Notes: generated by a model not told the origin, from the letters alone. 64,000 nt of DNA from Streptomyces spongiicola (GCF_003122365.1 NZ_CP029254.1:3739001-3803000), one strand, 5' to 3'; counted from the first letter of the stretch, positions 16,847-25,405 are shown. Translations and numbers: made by a program.

Positions 16847-17073
16847 GCGTGAAAGCCGTGCTGCGGTACGTGAGCTACGTCATGCGCCGCCACCCATCGG
16901 CCGAGACGACGGCAACCGCGCGGTGCCTGAACCCGGATTGCCGGTGGACCTCAGAACCGACCGGGAACGCGGACGTGTGCACCGACATGTGCATACAGCA
17001 CACTGGCCGGACCGGGCATATGACCTACCTCCGAGAATTCTCGGAGGTCGCCGTGGTGGAGCGGATCCCATAG
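16843..17073 (+). CDS. DUF7848-type small protein, Cys-rich
   Basis: This 76-residue protein begins SVKAVLRYVSYVMRRHP and has Cys residues in CLNPDCRW and later CTDMCIQH, with His residues close by. The pattern resembles a zinc-binding mini-fold and the family is placed as DUF7848 from memory. It overlaps the previous gene by 4 bp and closes the cassette 67 bp before the thioredoxin/NHL gene. The 3' end contains a 22-bp perfect palindrome (17027-17048). Confidence 0.72.
   Translation: MSVKAVLRYVSYVMRRHPSAETTATARCLNPDCRWTSEPTGNADVCTDMCIQHTGRTGHMTYLREFSEVAVVERIP
17027..17048. repeat. 22-bp perfect palindrome inside DUF7848 gene
   Basis: ACCTCCGAGAA is followed directly by its reverse complement, with no spacer, across codons for YLREFSEV. 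It could be a protein-binding site or chance constrained by a conserved peptide. Confidence 0.6.
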
Positions 17074-17139
17074 CTGCGCAGGGCAACCGCGTCGTACGGC
17101 TGTGATCCGGTGTTCATGGGCCAATGGCAAGCTTGAAAC

Positions 17140-18972
17140 ATGAACGATGCTGCCCCGGCGCCCACCCCCGCGCCCGCACCCCGCCGTGCCCGTGTCCGTG
17201 CCCCCGAGCTGATCGGCAAAGGCGGATGGATCAACACAGGCGGGAAGGACCTGAAGCTCGCCGACTTCCGAGGTCGCACATTGATCCTCGATTTTTGGAC
17301 CTTCTGCTGCGTCAACTGCCTGCACGTCCTGGACGAGCTGCGCGAACTCGAGGAGAAGCACCGCGACACCACGGTGGTCGTCGGCGTCCACTCGCCGAAG
17401 TTCGTGCACGAGGCCGAGCACCGGGCCGTCGTGGACGCCGTCGAGCGGTACGGGGTGCACCACCCCGTCCTCGACGACCCCGAACTCGCGACGTGGAAGC
17501 AGTACGCGGTACGGGCCTGGCCGACGCTCGTGGTGATCGATCCCGAGGGGTATGTCGTCGCCCAGCACGCGGGCGAGGGTCATGCACACGCCATCGAGCG
17601 GCTGGTGGAGCAGCTGGAGGCCGAGCACTCGGCGAAGGGCACCCTGCGGCGCGGCGACGGCCCGTATGTCCCGCCGGAGCCGGTCGCGACGGATCTCCGC
17701 TTCCCGGGGAAGGCCCTGCGGCTGCCCTCCGGGCGCTTGCTGGTGTCCGACTCGACGCGGCACCAGCTGGTCGAGCTGGAGGCGGACGGCGAGACCGTGG
17801 TGCGGCGGATCGGCGACGGCGACTTCCGGGAGCCGCAGGGCCTCGCGCTGCTGCCGTCGGGGAAGGTGATCGTCGCCGACACGGTCAACCACGCGCTGCG
17901 GACGGTCGATCCCGCGACCGGCGCGATCGAGCGGGTCGCGGGGACGGGGCGGCAGTGGCGGCAGGGGGCGCCGACGTCGGGTCCGGCCCTCGAGACGGAT
18001 CTGTCCTCGCCCTGGGACGTGGCCTGGTGGCAGGGCAGGGTGTGGATCGCGATGGCCGGGGTCCACCAGCTGTGGACGTACGACCCGGAGGCCGGCACGG
18101 TCGAGGCGGCCGCCGGCACGACCAACGAGGGACTGGTGGACGGACCGGCCTCCGAGGCGTGGTTCGCGCAGCCGTCCGGGCTGGCCGCGGCCGGGGACCG
18201 GCTGTGGATCGCCGACTCGGAGACGTCCGCGCTGCGATGGATCGACACCGGTGGCGCGGTGCACACCGCCGTCGGCACCGGCCTCTTCGACTTCGGGCAC
18301 CGGGACGGCGACGCCGCACAGGCCCTGCTCCAGCACCCGCTGGGCGTCACCGCGCTGCCCGACGGCTCGGTTGCCGTGTCCGACACGTACAACCACGCGC
18401 TCCGCCGCTACGACCCGGCGACCGGCGAGGTGACGACCCTCGCCACCGATCTGCGCGAACCGTCCGGCGCGGTGCTGGACGGCGGGGAGATCGTCGTCGT
18501 GGAGTCGGCGCGGCACCGGCTGACGCGGCTGCGGCTCCCGGAGGAGGCCGTCCGGGTCGAGGGGGTGGCGCACCGTACGCAGCGTGCGGCCACCGAGGTG
18601 GCGCCGGGGACGCTGCGGCTCGACGTGGTCTTCCGGGCGCCCGAGGGGCAGAAGCTCGACAACCGCTACGGACCCTCGACCAGGCTGCTGGTGTCGTCGA
18701 CCCCGCCGGAGCTGCTGGCCGGGGGCGGGGGTGCGGGCACCGACCTGTTCCGGGACCTGGAGTTGGACCCGGCGGTGGCCGAGGGCGTGCTGCACGTGTC
18801 GGCGATGGCCGCGTCCTGCGACGATCCTGCTGGGGGCACCTCCCAGTCGGAGACCGGGGGAGAGTACCCGGCGTGCCATGTGCACCAGCAGGACTGGGGC
18901 GTTCCGCTCAGGGTGACCGGTGGGGGAGCGTCCCGGCTGCCGCTGGTGCTGGCGGGCATGGACGACGCCTGA
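17140..18972 (+). CDS. Thioredoxin-like domain / NHL-repeat protein
   Basis: This 610-residue protein has an N-terminal thioredoxin-like domain (about 25-165) with the redox motif FCCVNC (Cys57-Val-Asn-Cys60) and a following NHL beta-propeller (about 185-490) whose blades show HQLVELEADG, VNHALRTVDPATG and YNHALRRYDPATG. A C-terminal domain follows. No signal peptide is present, so it should be cytoplasmic. The family (human NHLRC2-like) has an unclear biochemical role. Residues about 564-575 are encoded by a palindromic repeat that interrupts the CDDP/EYPACHVHQQDWGVP region. The first 40-50 codons also exist as a diverged copy at 15292. Confidence 0.9.
   Translation: MNDAAPAPTPAPAPRRARVRAPELIGKGGWINTGGKDLKLADFRGRTLILDFWTFCCVNCLHVLDELRELEEKHRDTTVVVGVHSPKFVHEAEHRAVVDAVERYGVHHPVLDDPELATWKQYAVRAWPTLVVIDPEGYVVAQHAGEGHAHAIERLVEQLEAEHSAKGTLRRGDGPYVPPEPVATDLRFPGKALRLPSGRLLVSDSTRHQLVELEADGETVVRRIGDGDFREPQGLALLPSGKVIVADTVNHALRTVDPATGAIERVAGTGRQWRQGAPTSGPALETDLSSPWDVAWWQGRVWIAMAGVHQLWTYDPEAGTVEAAAGTTNEGLVDGPASEAWFAQPSGLAAAGDRLWIADSETSALRWIDTGGAVHTAVGTGLFDFGHRDGDAAQALLQHPLGVTALPDGSVAVSDTYNHALRRYDPATGEVTTLATDLREPSGAVLDGGEIVVVESARHRLTRLRLPEEAVRVEGVAHRTQRAATEVAPGTLRLDVVFRAPEGQKLDNRYGPSTRLLVSSTPPELLAGGGGAGTDLFRDLELDPAVAEGVLHVSAMAASCDDPAGGTSQSETGGEYPACHVHQQDWGVPLRVTGGGASRLPLVLAGMDDA
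18829..18863 (+). repeat. Palindromic interspersed repeat inserted in frame
   Basis: CTGGGGGCACCTCCCAGTC followed by GGAGACCGGGGGAG can fold into a hairpin. It resembles a short palindromic repeat that I recall as common in Streptomyces intergenic DNA. Here it lies inside the thioredoxin/NHL gene and is translated as about 12 residues (AGGTSQSETGGE) without breaking the frame. Confidence 0.65.
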
Positions 18973-19076
18973 CAGTGCCGGCCGGCCCGCTCGCGCCGCG
19001 CGACGGCGCCGGCGGGGCGGCGCGTCATGGCCCGGCCGGTGGCAGGCCCCTTCTGCCGGTCCGGCCGGAGGCCGCG

Positions 19077-19307
19077 TCAGCGCTCATGGCCGCCGTGCCG
19101 GGGCTCCTCGATCACGGTCGGGGCGACCGGGGAGACGAGTGCCCGGCGGCGGCGCGCGATGGCGGTGAAGGCGGCGACCCCGATGATGCCGACCGCCATC
19201 ATGATCAGTCCGACCAGGTCGAGGTTGACGCTCTCGGACTTCCAGTCGGTCGCGAAGGTCAGAATCGCCCCCGCGCCGATCAGCAGGATGCAGCCTCCCA
19301 GGCCCAT
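19077..19307 (-). CDS. DUF6458-family small membrane protein
   Basis: This 76-residue protein has two hydrophobic segments (about 2-20 and 28-50) and a basic tail (AIARRRRALV). The start MGLGGCILLIGAGAILTFA and the motif VNLDLVGLIMMAVGIIGV match the actinobacterial DUF6458 family, whose function is unknown. It stands alone between convergent and codirectional neighbours. Confidence 0.82.
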   Translation of the reverse strand: MGLGGCILLIGAGAILTFATDWKSESVNLDLVGLIMMAVGIIGVAAFTAIARRRRALVSPVAPTVIEEPRHGGHER

Positions 19308-19483
19308 GGTCTCCGCCTCCCGTGTCGATGTGGGTCAACCGGCTACCCCGGCCCGCAACTCCCAAGCGGGAAAGCTTCCGTGGCGGTGCGCGGTCCTCGG
19401 CGGAGGGACCCCGGCCGGCTCTCGGCGGCTGCCGGCGGCTGCCGGGGCCTGCCGGCCGGCTCTCGGGAGGGCCCCTGCCACGG

Positions 19484-20797
19484 TCAGCCCTCGAGGAACG
19501 CGACCAGCGCGTTGGCCAGCAGGTACGGGTCGTCCGAGCCGCAGAGTTCGCGGGCGCTGTGCATCGAGAGGATCGCCACGCCGATGTCGACGGTCCGGAT
19601 CCCGTGGCGGGCGGCGGTGATCGGGCCGATCGTCGTGCCGCACGGCATCGCGTTGTTGGAGACGAAGGTCTGCCACTCCACGCCCGCGCGCTCGCAGGCG
19701 GCGGCGAAGACGGCCCGGCCGCTGCCGTCCGTCGCGTACCGCTGGTTGACGTTCACCTTCAGGATGGGGCCGCGGTTGGGGCGGGGGTGGTGCGTGGGGT
19801 CGTGGCGCTCCGGGTAGTTGGGGTGCACCGCGTGGCCGGTGTCGGAGGACAGGCAGACGGTGCCGGCGAAGGCCCGGGCGCGGTCCTCGTAGGTGCCGCC
19901 ACGGGCGAACACCGAGCGCTCCAGCACCGATCCGAGCAGCGGGCCGTCCGCGCCGGTGTCGGCCTGGGAGCCGTTCTCCTCGTGGTCGAACGCGGCGAGG
20001 ACCGGGATGTACGGCAGGTCGTCCCGGCCCGAGACGGCGGCGAGCGCCGCCGTCCCCGCGTGCACGGAGAGCAGGTTGTCCATCCGCGGGCCGGCCACGA
20101 GTTCGCGGTTGCGGCCGAGGAACGCCGGGGCCTCCACGGCGTGGGTCATCAGGTCCCAGCCGGTGACCTCGCCGGGCGGCAGGCCGCTCTCCTCCTCCAG
20201 GAAGGAGATCAGGTCGCCTTGTCTGACGGTGCCGCCGAGGCCCCACACGGGCTGCATGTGCTTCTGCTTGTCCAGTTGCAGCCCCTTCTCGTGGATCGAG
20301 CGGTCCATGTGGATCGCGAGCTGGGGCACGCGCAGCAGCGGACGGTCGATGTTCACCAGGCGGGTGGAACCGTCCCGCAGCGTCAGCCGGCCCGCGAGGC
20401 CGAGGTCGCGGTCGAGCCAGGAGTTGAGCAGCGGTCCGCCGTAGATCTCGACGGCGATCTGGCGCCAGCCGTACGCCCCCGTGTCCGGTTCCGGCTTGAC
20501 CCGGAGGTTGGGGGAGTCGGTGTGGGCGCCGACGATACGGAAGGGGGTGTGGGCCGGTGCGCCCTCCGGCACGTACCAGGCGATGACGGCGCCGCCCCGG
20601 AGCACGTACCTGCCGCCGCCGGCGCCGTCCCAGACGTCGGTCTCCTCGACCCGTCGGAACCCGGCTCCGTCCAGCCGCTCGGCGGCGCTCGCCACGGCGT
20701 GGTACGGCGTGGGGCTCGCCGCGAGGAAGGACATCATGTCCTCGGTGTGCCCGCGGTCGAAGGGGGTGGGCGACGGGGAGGCTGCACGGCTGTTCAT
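19484..20797 (-). CDS. M18-family aspartyl aminopeptidase
   Basis: This 437-residue zinc aminopeptidase removes N-terminal residues, typically acidic ones, from peptides in the cytoplasm. Family features are FRIVGAHTDSPNLRVKP near the N-terminus (metal His-Asp), FDHEENGSQ (metal and catalytic Glu), SSDTGHAVHPNYPERH, and a C-terminal IGVAILSMHSARELCGSDD carrying the last metal His. The ATG at 20797 (MNSRAASPSPTPF) is preferred to the frame start at 20827. The gene ends 176 bp before the DUF6458 gene on the same strand. Confidence 0.92.
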   Translation of the reverse strand: MNSRAASPSPTPFDRGHTEDMMSFLAASPTPYHAVASAAERLDGAGFRRVEETDVWDGAGGGRYVLRGGAVIAWYVPEGAPAHTPFRIVGAHTDSPNLRVKPEPDTGAYGWRQIAVEIYGGPLLNSWLDRDLGLAGRLTLRDGSTRLVNIDRPLLRVPQLAIHMDRSIHEKGLQLDKQKHMQPVWGLGGTVRQGDLISFLEEESGLPPGEVTGWDLMTHAVEAPAFLGRNRELVAGPRMDNLLSVHAGTAALAAVSGRDDLPYIPVLAAFDHEENGSQADTGADGPLLGSVLERSVFARGGTYEDRARAFAGTVCLSSDTGHAVHPNYPERHDPTHHPRPNRGPILKVNVNQRYATDGSGRAVFAAACERAGVEWQTFVSNNAMPCGTTIGPITAARHGIRTVDIGVAILSMHSARELCGSDDPYLLANALVAFLEG

Positions 20798-20875
20798 GGT
20801 GCTCACCTTAACGAGCGTTCCTCGCACGGCCGGTCCGTACGGTGGACCGCGGCCGGGCGCTGCGGCACGGGGCCG

Positions 20876-21147
20876 CTCCGTGCGGTGGGCCGTGTGGTGT
20901 TCCGGTCCGTGTGGTGTTCCGGTCCGTGTGGTGTTCCGGTCCGTGCGGTGCGGTGGGCCGTGTGGTGTTCCGGTCCGTGTGGCGTTCCGGTCCGTGCGGT
21001 GCGGTGGGCCGTGTGGTGTTCCGGTCCGTGTGGCGTTCCGGTCCGTGTGGTGTTCCGGTCCGTGCGGTGGGCCGGGTGGTGCGCCGGTCCGGGTGCCGGT
21101 CCGTGCGGTGCGGCGTGCCGTGCGGTGTTCCGGTCCGTGCGGTGGGC
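20876..21147 (+). repeat. Tandem repeat, 17-bp and 51-bp periodicity
   Basis: Units of the GTGGTGTTCCGGTCCGT type repeat in 17-bp steps and form a 51-bp higher-order unit, exact at 20941-20991 and 20992-21042. The array fills most of the 458 bp gap between the aminopeptidase start and the acyl-CoA dehydrogenase stop. No gene is seen there. Confidence 0.9.
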
Positions 21148-21177
21148 CGGGGCGCGGCGGCGGGCCCGGTACGCGGG

Positions 21178-21207
21178 AAGACCCGCTCCCGGGCGGGAGC
21201 GGGTCTT
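21178..21207. terminator. Terminator hairpin after acyl-CoA dehydrogenase
   Basis: AAGACCCGCTCCC (21178-21190) pairs perfectly with GGGAGCGGGTCTT (21195-21207) across a 4-nt loop. It lies 49 bp beyond the stop of the minus-strand dehydrogenase gene. Confidence 0.85.
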
Positions 21208-21255
21208 CGCTTCGGTCGGCGTGAGGGCCGGACCGGGTCGATGCGGGGGCCGGGA

Positions 21256-23082
21256 TCAGAAGGCCGCCTCGTCCAGGTCCATCAGCTCGTTGTCCACGCC
21301 CTCGGCGATCTCGCGGGCGAGCGAGACACCCGGCAGGACGTTGGCGGCGAAGAACCTCGCGGCCGCGATCTTGCCCTGGTAGAACGCCCGGTCCTTGGCG
21401 GAGGCGGTCTCCAGCTTCTCGGCGGCGACGGCCGCGCCGCGCAGCAGCAGGTAGCCGACGACCACGTCACCGGAGGCGAGCAGCAGACGGGTGGTGTTGA
21501 GGCCGACCTTGTAGATGTTCCTGACGTCCTCGCCCGTGGCGGTGAGGTCGGTGAGCATCCGGCCGACGATCGCCTCCAGGTCGACCGCGGCCTTGGAGAG
21601 TGCGTCGCGGGCGCCGGACAGCTCCTCGCCGCCGGTGCCGACCGCGAGGAACTTCTTGATCTCCTCGGCGAGCGCGTTCAGCGAGGCGCCCTGGTCGCGG
21701 ACGATCTTCCGGAAGAAGTAGTCCTGGCCCTGGATCGCCGTGGTGCCCTCGTAGAGGGTGTCGATCTTGGCGTCGCGGATGTACTGCTCGATCGGGTACT
21801 CCTGCAGGTACCCGGAGCCGCCGAAGACCTGCAGCGACTGGGCGAGCTGCTCGTACGCCTTCTCGGAGCCGTAGCCCTTGACGATCGGCAGCAGCAGGTC
21901 GTTGAGGCCCTGAAGGGACTTGGCGTCCTCGCCCGCGGCCTCCTTGGACGCGATCTCGTCCTGCACCGACGCGGTGTAGAGGACGAGGGCGCGCATGCCC
22001 TCCGCGTACGCCTTCTGCGTCATGAGCGAGCGGCGCACGTCGGGGTGGTGGGTGATGGTGACCTTGGGCGCGGTCTTGTCCATGAAGTTGGCCAGGTCGG
22101 GGCCCTGGACGCGCTCCTTGGCGTACTCCAGCGCGTTGAGGTAGCCCGTGGACAGCGTGGAGATCGCCTTGGTGCCGACCATCATGCGGGCGAACTCGAT
22201 GATCATGAACATCTGGCGGATGCCGTCGTGCTTGTCGCCGATCAGCCAGCCCTTGGCGGGGTGCCTGTCGCCGAAGGTCAGCTCGCAGGTGTTGGACGCC
22301 TTGAGGCCCATCTTGTGCTCGACGTTGGTGGCGTAGACGCCGTTGCGCTCGCCCAGCTCGCCGGTCTCCCAGTCGAAGTGGAACTTCGGCACGAGGAAGA
22401 GGGACAGGCCCTTGGTGCCGGGGCCGTGGCCCTCGGGGCGGGCGAGGACGTAGTGGAGGATGTTCTCCTCCATGTCGTGCTCGCCGGAGGTGATGAAGCG
22501 CTTCACGCCCTCGATGTGCCAGGAGCCGTCGTCCTGCTGGATCGCCTTCGCGCGACCGGCGCCGACGTCCGAGCCCGCGTCGGGCTCGGTGAGCACCATG
22601 GTGGAGCCCCACCGCTTCTCCACCGCGATCCGGGCGACCTGCTTCTGCGCCTCGTTGCCCTCCTCGTAGAGGATCCCGGCGAAGGCCGGGCCCGAGGAGT
22701 ACATCCATATCGCGGGGTTCGAGCCGAGGAGCAGCTCGGCGTAGGACCAGACGAGGGAGCGCGGCGCGGTGGTGCCGCCGATCCCCTCGGGGAGGCCGAG
22801 GCGCCAGTACTCGGAGTCCATGAAGGTCTGGTAGCTCTTCTTGAAGCTCTCCGGCACCGGAGCGGTGTTGGTCTCCGGGTCGAAGACCGGCGGGTTGCGG
22901 TCGGCGTCGGCGAAGGACTCGGCGAGGTCGTTCTCCGCGAGGCGGGCGATCTCGTCGAGGATGCTCTTGGCGGTCTCGACGTCCATCTCCGCGAACGGAC
23001 CCGTGCCGTACAGCTTGTCGCGCCCGAGGACCTCGAAGAGGTTGAACTCGATGTCGCGGAGATTCGACTTGTAGTGCCCCAT
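21256..23082 (-). CDS. Acyl-CoA dehydrogenase (FadE-like, about 600 aa)
   Basis: This 608-residue flavoenzyme would catalyse alpha,beta-dehydrogenation of acyl-CoA in fatty acid breakdown. It has the long form with an N-terminal extension (about 1-80) and a C-terminal helical domain. FAD/substrate motifs are MVLTEPDAGSDVG and FITSGEHDM in the middle domain, and QVFGGSGYLQEYPIEQYIRD with YEGTTAIQGQD, where the Glu of YEGT is the expected catalytic base. The ATG at 23082 (MGHYKSNLRDIEFNLFEVL) is the standard start. Paired operator-like dyads lie 50-90 bp upstream. Confidence 0.94.
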   Translation of the reverse strand: MGHYKSNLRDIEFNLFEVLGRDKLYGTGPFAEMDVETAKSILDEIARLAENDLAESFADADRNPPVFDPETNTAPVPESFKKSYQTFMDSEYWRLGLPEGIGGTTAPRSLVWSYAELLLGSNPAIWMYSSGPAFAGILYEEGNEAQKQVARIAVEKRWGSTMVLTEPDAGSDVGAGRAKAIQQDDGSWHIEGVKRFITSGEHDMEENILHYVLARPEGHGPGTKGLSLFLVPKFHFDWETGELGERNGVYATNVEHKMGLKASNTCELTFGDRHPAKGWLIGDKHDGIRQMFMIIEFARMMVGTKAISTLSTGYLNALEYAKERVQGPDLANFMDKTAPKVTITHHPDVRRSLMTQKAYAEGMRALVLYTASVQDEIASKEAAGEDAKSLQGLNDLLLPIVKGYGSEKAYEQLAQSLQVFGGSGYLQEYPIEQYIRDAKIDTLYEGTTAIQGQDYFFRKIVRDQGASLNALAEEIKKFLAVGTGGEELSGARDALSKAAVDLEAIVGRMLTDLTATGEDVRNIYKVGLNTTRLLLASGDVVVGYLLLRGAAVAAEKLETASAKDRAFYQGKIAAARFFAANVLPGVSLAREIAEGVDNELMDLDEAAF

Positions 23083-23132
23083 GGCGACGGCTCCGTAACG
23101 GATCGGGGAGGAGGCAGGGTCCTCGTTGCAAC

Positions 23133-23169
23133 TACCGGCAAGTAGCTACGATGATGCTACCCGTCGGTA
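23133..23169. promoter_or_regulatory. Two operator-like dyads upstream of acyl-CoA dehydrogenase
   Basis: TACCGGCAAGTA (23133-23144) and TACCCGTCGGTA (23158-23169) are related 12-bp dyads with start points 25 bp apart, about 50 and 75 bp before the minus-strand gene. The second is a perfect TACC/GGTA dyad. The layout suits a TetR-type fatty-acid regulator; the regulator is not in this window. The rest of the 405 bp gap (23083-23487) shows nothing else. Confidence 0.5.
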
Positions 23170-23487
23170 ATAAGAAGCAACCCCCCACCGGCATCTGTGA
23201 CGCGACCCGCATACCGGCGGCCGAGCCGGGTCGGGCGGCTCGCACCAGACTCTCCCGCCGTCGGGGCCCAGGTCCACACCCCGGCGCAGACCGACCGCCG
23301 CCGGCTGGGCGAGGCCCCGCCCCGACTCCTCGTGGCCCCGGCCCGGCGCCCCACGGGCCCGTCCTCGCCGTCGGTGCCGGAGCGTGGTCGTCGTTCGTCG
23401 GGGCGATCGGGTCCGGGGAGCCCGCCCGCTGAGACGTGACCGGCTGCCGGGCCCGCCCCCCGGCGGAGCCTCGGTAGTCTTGCGCCC

Positions 23488-24030
23488 ATGTACGGCTACG
23501 ACCAGACCCCCGGCGGTCAGCAGCACTACGGCCCTCCGCCGCAGCAGCCGATGTCGGGCGCGGGCATGCCCGGGGCGGGGATGCCCGGAGCCGGGATGCC
23601 CGGAGCGGGGATGTCCGGTGCGGGGATGCCCGGAGCGGGCTACGGAGAGCAGCCGCTGTACCCCGAGCCGTCACCCCCCTCGCTCGCCGACGCGGTGCGG
23701 GCCTTCACCACGGGGTCGCTGTCCGCGGAGGACTTCCAGCAGATCTTCGCGACGTCGAAGGTGTACTGCCCGCGCGGTGACAACCCGGGCTTCCTGGCCC
23801 TGCACAACACGCAGCAGCCGGTGATCCCGATGTTCAGCTCGCTCAAGGAACTGCGCCGCTACGCGGGCAAGGAGTCCAAGTACTTCGTGATCACGGGTGC
23901 CGAGGTGATCGACCTGCTGCCCACCGGGTACGGCTTCGTCCTCGACATGGAGGGCGAGCACCGGATGGTCTTCGACGCGAAGGCCGTGGAGCAGATGGTC
24001 GACTTCGCGATGCGGCGCATGTACGGCTGA
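23488..24030 (+). CDS. SseB-family protein with Met-Pro-Gly-Ala-Gly repeats
   Basis: This 180-residue protein has a low-complexity head (about 1-62: Gln/Pro-rich, then MPGAG/MSGAG repeats of 5 residues) and an SseB-like domain (about 65-180, LREL-type RYAGKESKYFVITGAEVIDL, PTGYGFVLDMEGEHRMVFDAKAVEQMVDF). The family's role in actinomycetes is unknown. There is no signal peptide. The ATG at 23488 is the only sensible start. It is divergent from the acyl-CoA dehydrogenase. Confidence 0.85.
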   Translation: MYGYDQTPGGQQHYGPPPQQPMSGAGMPGAGMPGAGMPGAGMSGAGMPGAGYGEQPLYPEPSPPSLADAVRAFTTGSLSAEDFQQIFATSKVYCPRGDNPGFLALHNTQQPVIPMFSSLKELRRYAGKESKYFVITGAEVIDLLPTGYGFVLDMEGEHRMVFDAKAVEQMVDFAMRRMYG

Positions 24031-24119
24031 CCGGTCCGGACCGTACGCCTCCTTGTCTCCGGTTGCCCCCGCTGCCGGCGTTTCCGCTGCTCTCTCCGCT
24101 CTCTCGGGTGTCTCTGCTC

Positions 24120-24290
24120 TCTGGCTGTCTCACGTTTCTTGCGTTTCTTGCGTTTCTCGCGGTTCTTACGTCTCTCTGGTCTTCCCACGCGGCGACCGGC
24201 CCGCACCCCTCGGTGCCCGCCGGTCGTTTTCCGTGCGGGGTGCGGGGTGCGGGGTGCGGGGTGCGGGGTGCGGGGTGCGGGGTGCGGTGG
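24120..24290 (+). repeat. Short tandem repeats: TTTCTTGCG and GTGCGGG
   Basis: Three TTTCTTGCG-type units near 24130-24165 are followed by about eight copies of the 7-mer GTGCGGG (about 24233-24288). They fill the 412 bp gap between the SseB-like and pirin genes, which contains no gene. Confidence 0.85.
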
Positions 24291-24400
24291 CGCCCGCGTC
24301 CCGGTGGGGGGGCGTGCGACCACCCCCGCCGCGGCCGCCGGTCCGGCGACCGCGGCGGGGTGGGAATGCGGTCGGCGGGATCGGCGTTGTGGGTGGCGAG

Positions 24401-24422
24401 AAGTTCGAGATTCAACTAACTT
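24401..24422. promoter_or_regulatory. Inverted repeat upstream of pirin gene
   Basis: AAGTT (24401-24405) and AACTT (24418-24422) are inverted around 12 bp in an AT-rich patch directly before the ribosome binding site GAGGAGG. This is a plausible MarR-type operator, but the arms are short. Confidence 0.3.
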
Positions 24423-24442
24423 GGACGTACGAGGAGGCCTCC

Positions 24443-25402
24443 ATGCCCGCAGTGACCGTCCAGAACCCGCTGACCCTGCCGCGCGTGACCGCGGCCGGTG
24501 ACGCCGTGCAGCGTCCCGTACTCGCCGTGACCACGGCGCCCCAGGGGTACGAGGGGGAGGGCTTCCCGGTGCGCCGCGCGTTCGCCGGGATCAACCACAC
24601 CCACCTCGACCCGTTCGTCATGATGGACCAGATGGGCGAGGTGGAGTACCAGCCCGGGGAGCCGAAGGGCACCCCCTGGCACCCGCACCGCGGCTTCGAG
24701 ACCGTCACCTACCTGATCGACGGGACCTTCGTCCACCAGGACAGCAACGGCGGCGGCGGGACCATCCGCAACGGCGACACCCAGTGGATGACGGCGGGCT
24801 CCGGGCTGCTCCACATCGAGGCCCCGCCGGAGGAACTCGTCGTGAGCGGCGGTCTCTTCCACGGGCTGCAGCTCTGGGTGAACCTGCCGGCGGCGAACAA
24901 GATGATGGACCCGCGCTACCAGGACATCCGCGGCGGCCAGGTCCGGTTGCTCACCTCCCCCGACGGCGGCGCCCTGCTCCGGGTGATCGCCGGAGAACTC
25001 GAGGGTCACCGGGGACCCGGCATCACCCACACCCCGATCACGATGGTCCACGCGACCCTGCGGCCGGGCGCGCGGATCACCCTGCCGTGGCGCGAGGACT
25101 TCAACGGCCTCGCGTACGTCCTCGCCGGACGCGGTGCGGTCGGCGCCGAGCGGCGGCCCGTGCACACGGGGCAGACGGCCGTGTTCGGCGAGGGCGGTGC
25201 GCTGACCGTGCGGGCCGACGACACCCAGGACGCCGTCGGCACCGGTGACCTGGAGATCGTGCTGCTCGGCGGACGGCCCATCCGGGAGCCGATGGCGCAC
25301 TACGGGCCGTTCGTCATGAACACCCGAGAGGAACTCAAGCAGGCGTTCGAGGACTTCCAGAAGGGCCGCCTCGGTACGGTCCCGGCCGCCCACGGGATGT
25401 GA
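24443..25402 (+). CDS. Pirin-family protein
   Basis: This 319-residue bicupin has the pirin N-terminal cupin signature: HLDPFVMMDQMGEVEYQPGE and HPHRGFETVTYLIDGTFVHQDS, whose His residues and a following Glu (SGLLHIEAP) form the metal site. The second cupin (about 180-290) includes ITMVHATLRPGARITLPW. Pirins are iron proteins; some are quercetin dioxygenases and others modulate dehydrogenases. The exact role here is unknown. A longer frame extends upstream through repeats, but the ATG at 24443 follows a good GAGGAGG ribosome binding site. Confidence 0.92.
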   Translation: MPAVTVQNPLTLPRVTAAGDAVQRPVLAVTTAPQGYEGEGFPVRRAFAGINHTHLDPFVMMDQMGEVEYQPGEPKGTPWHPHRGFETVTYLIDGTFVHQDSNGGGGTIRNGDTQWMTAGSGLLHIEAPPEELVVSGGLFHGLQLWVNLPAANKMMDPRYQDIRGGQVRLLTSPDGGALLRVIAGELEGHRGPGITHTPITMVHATLRPGARITLPWREDFNGLAYVLAGRGAVGAERRPVHTGQTAVFGEGGALTVRADDTQDAVGTGDLEIVLLGGRPIREPMAHYGPFVMNTREELKQAFEDFQKGRLGTVPAAHGM

Positions 25403-25405
25403 GCC

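Noticed and set aside
15292..17073. Complete integrative element or prophage
   Set aside because: There is no integrase, replication or transfer gene and the segment is under 2 kb, so only a cassette or remnant is supported.
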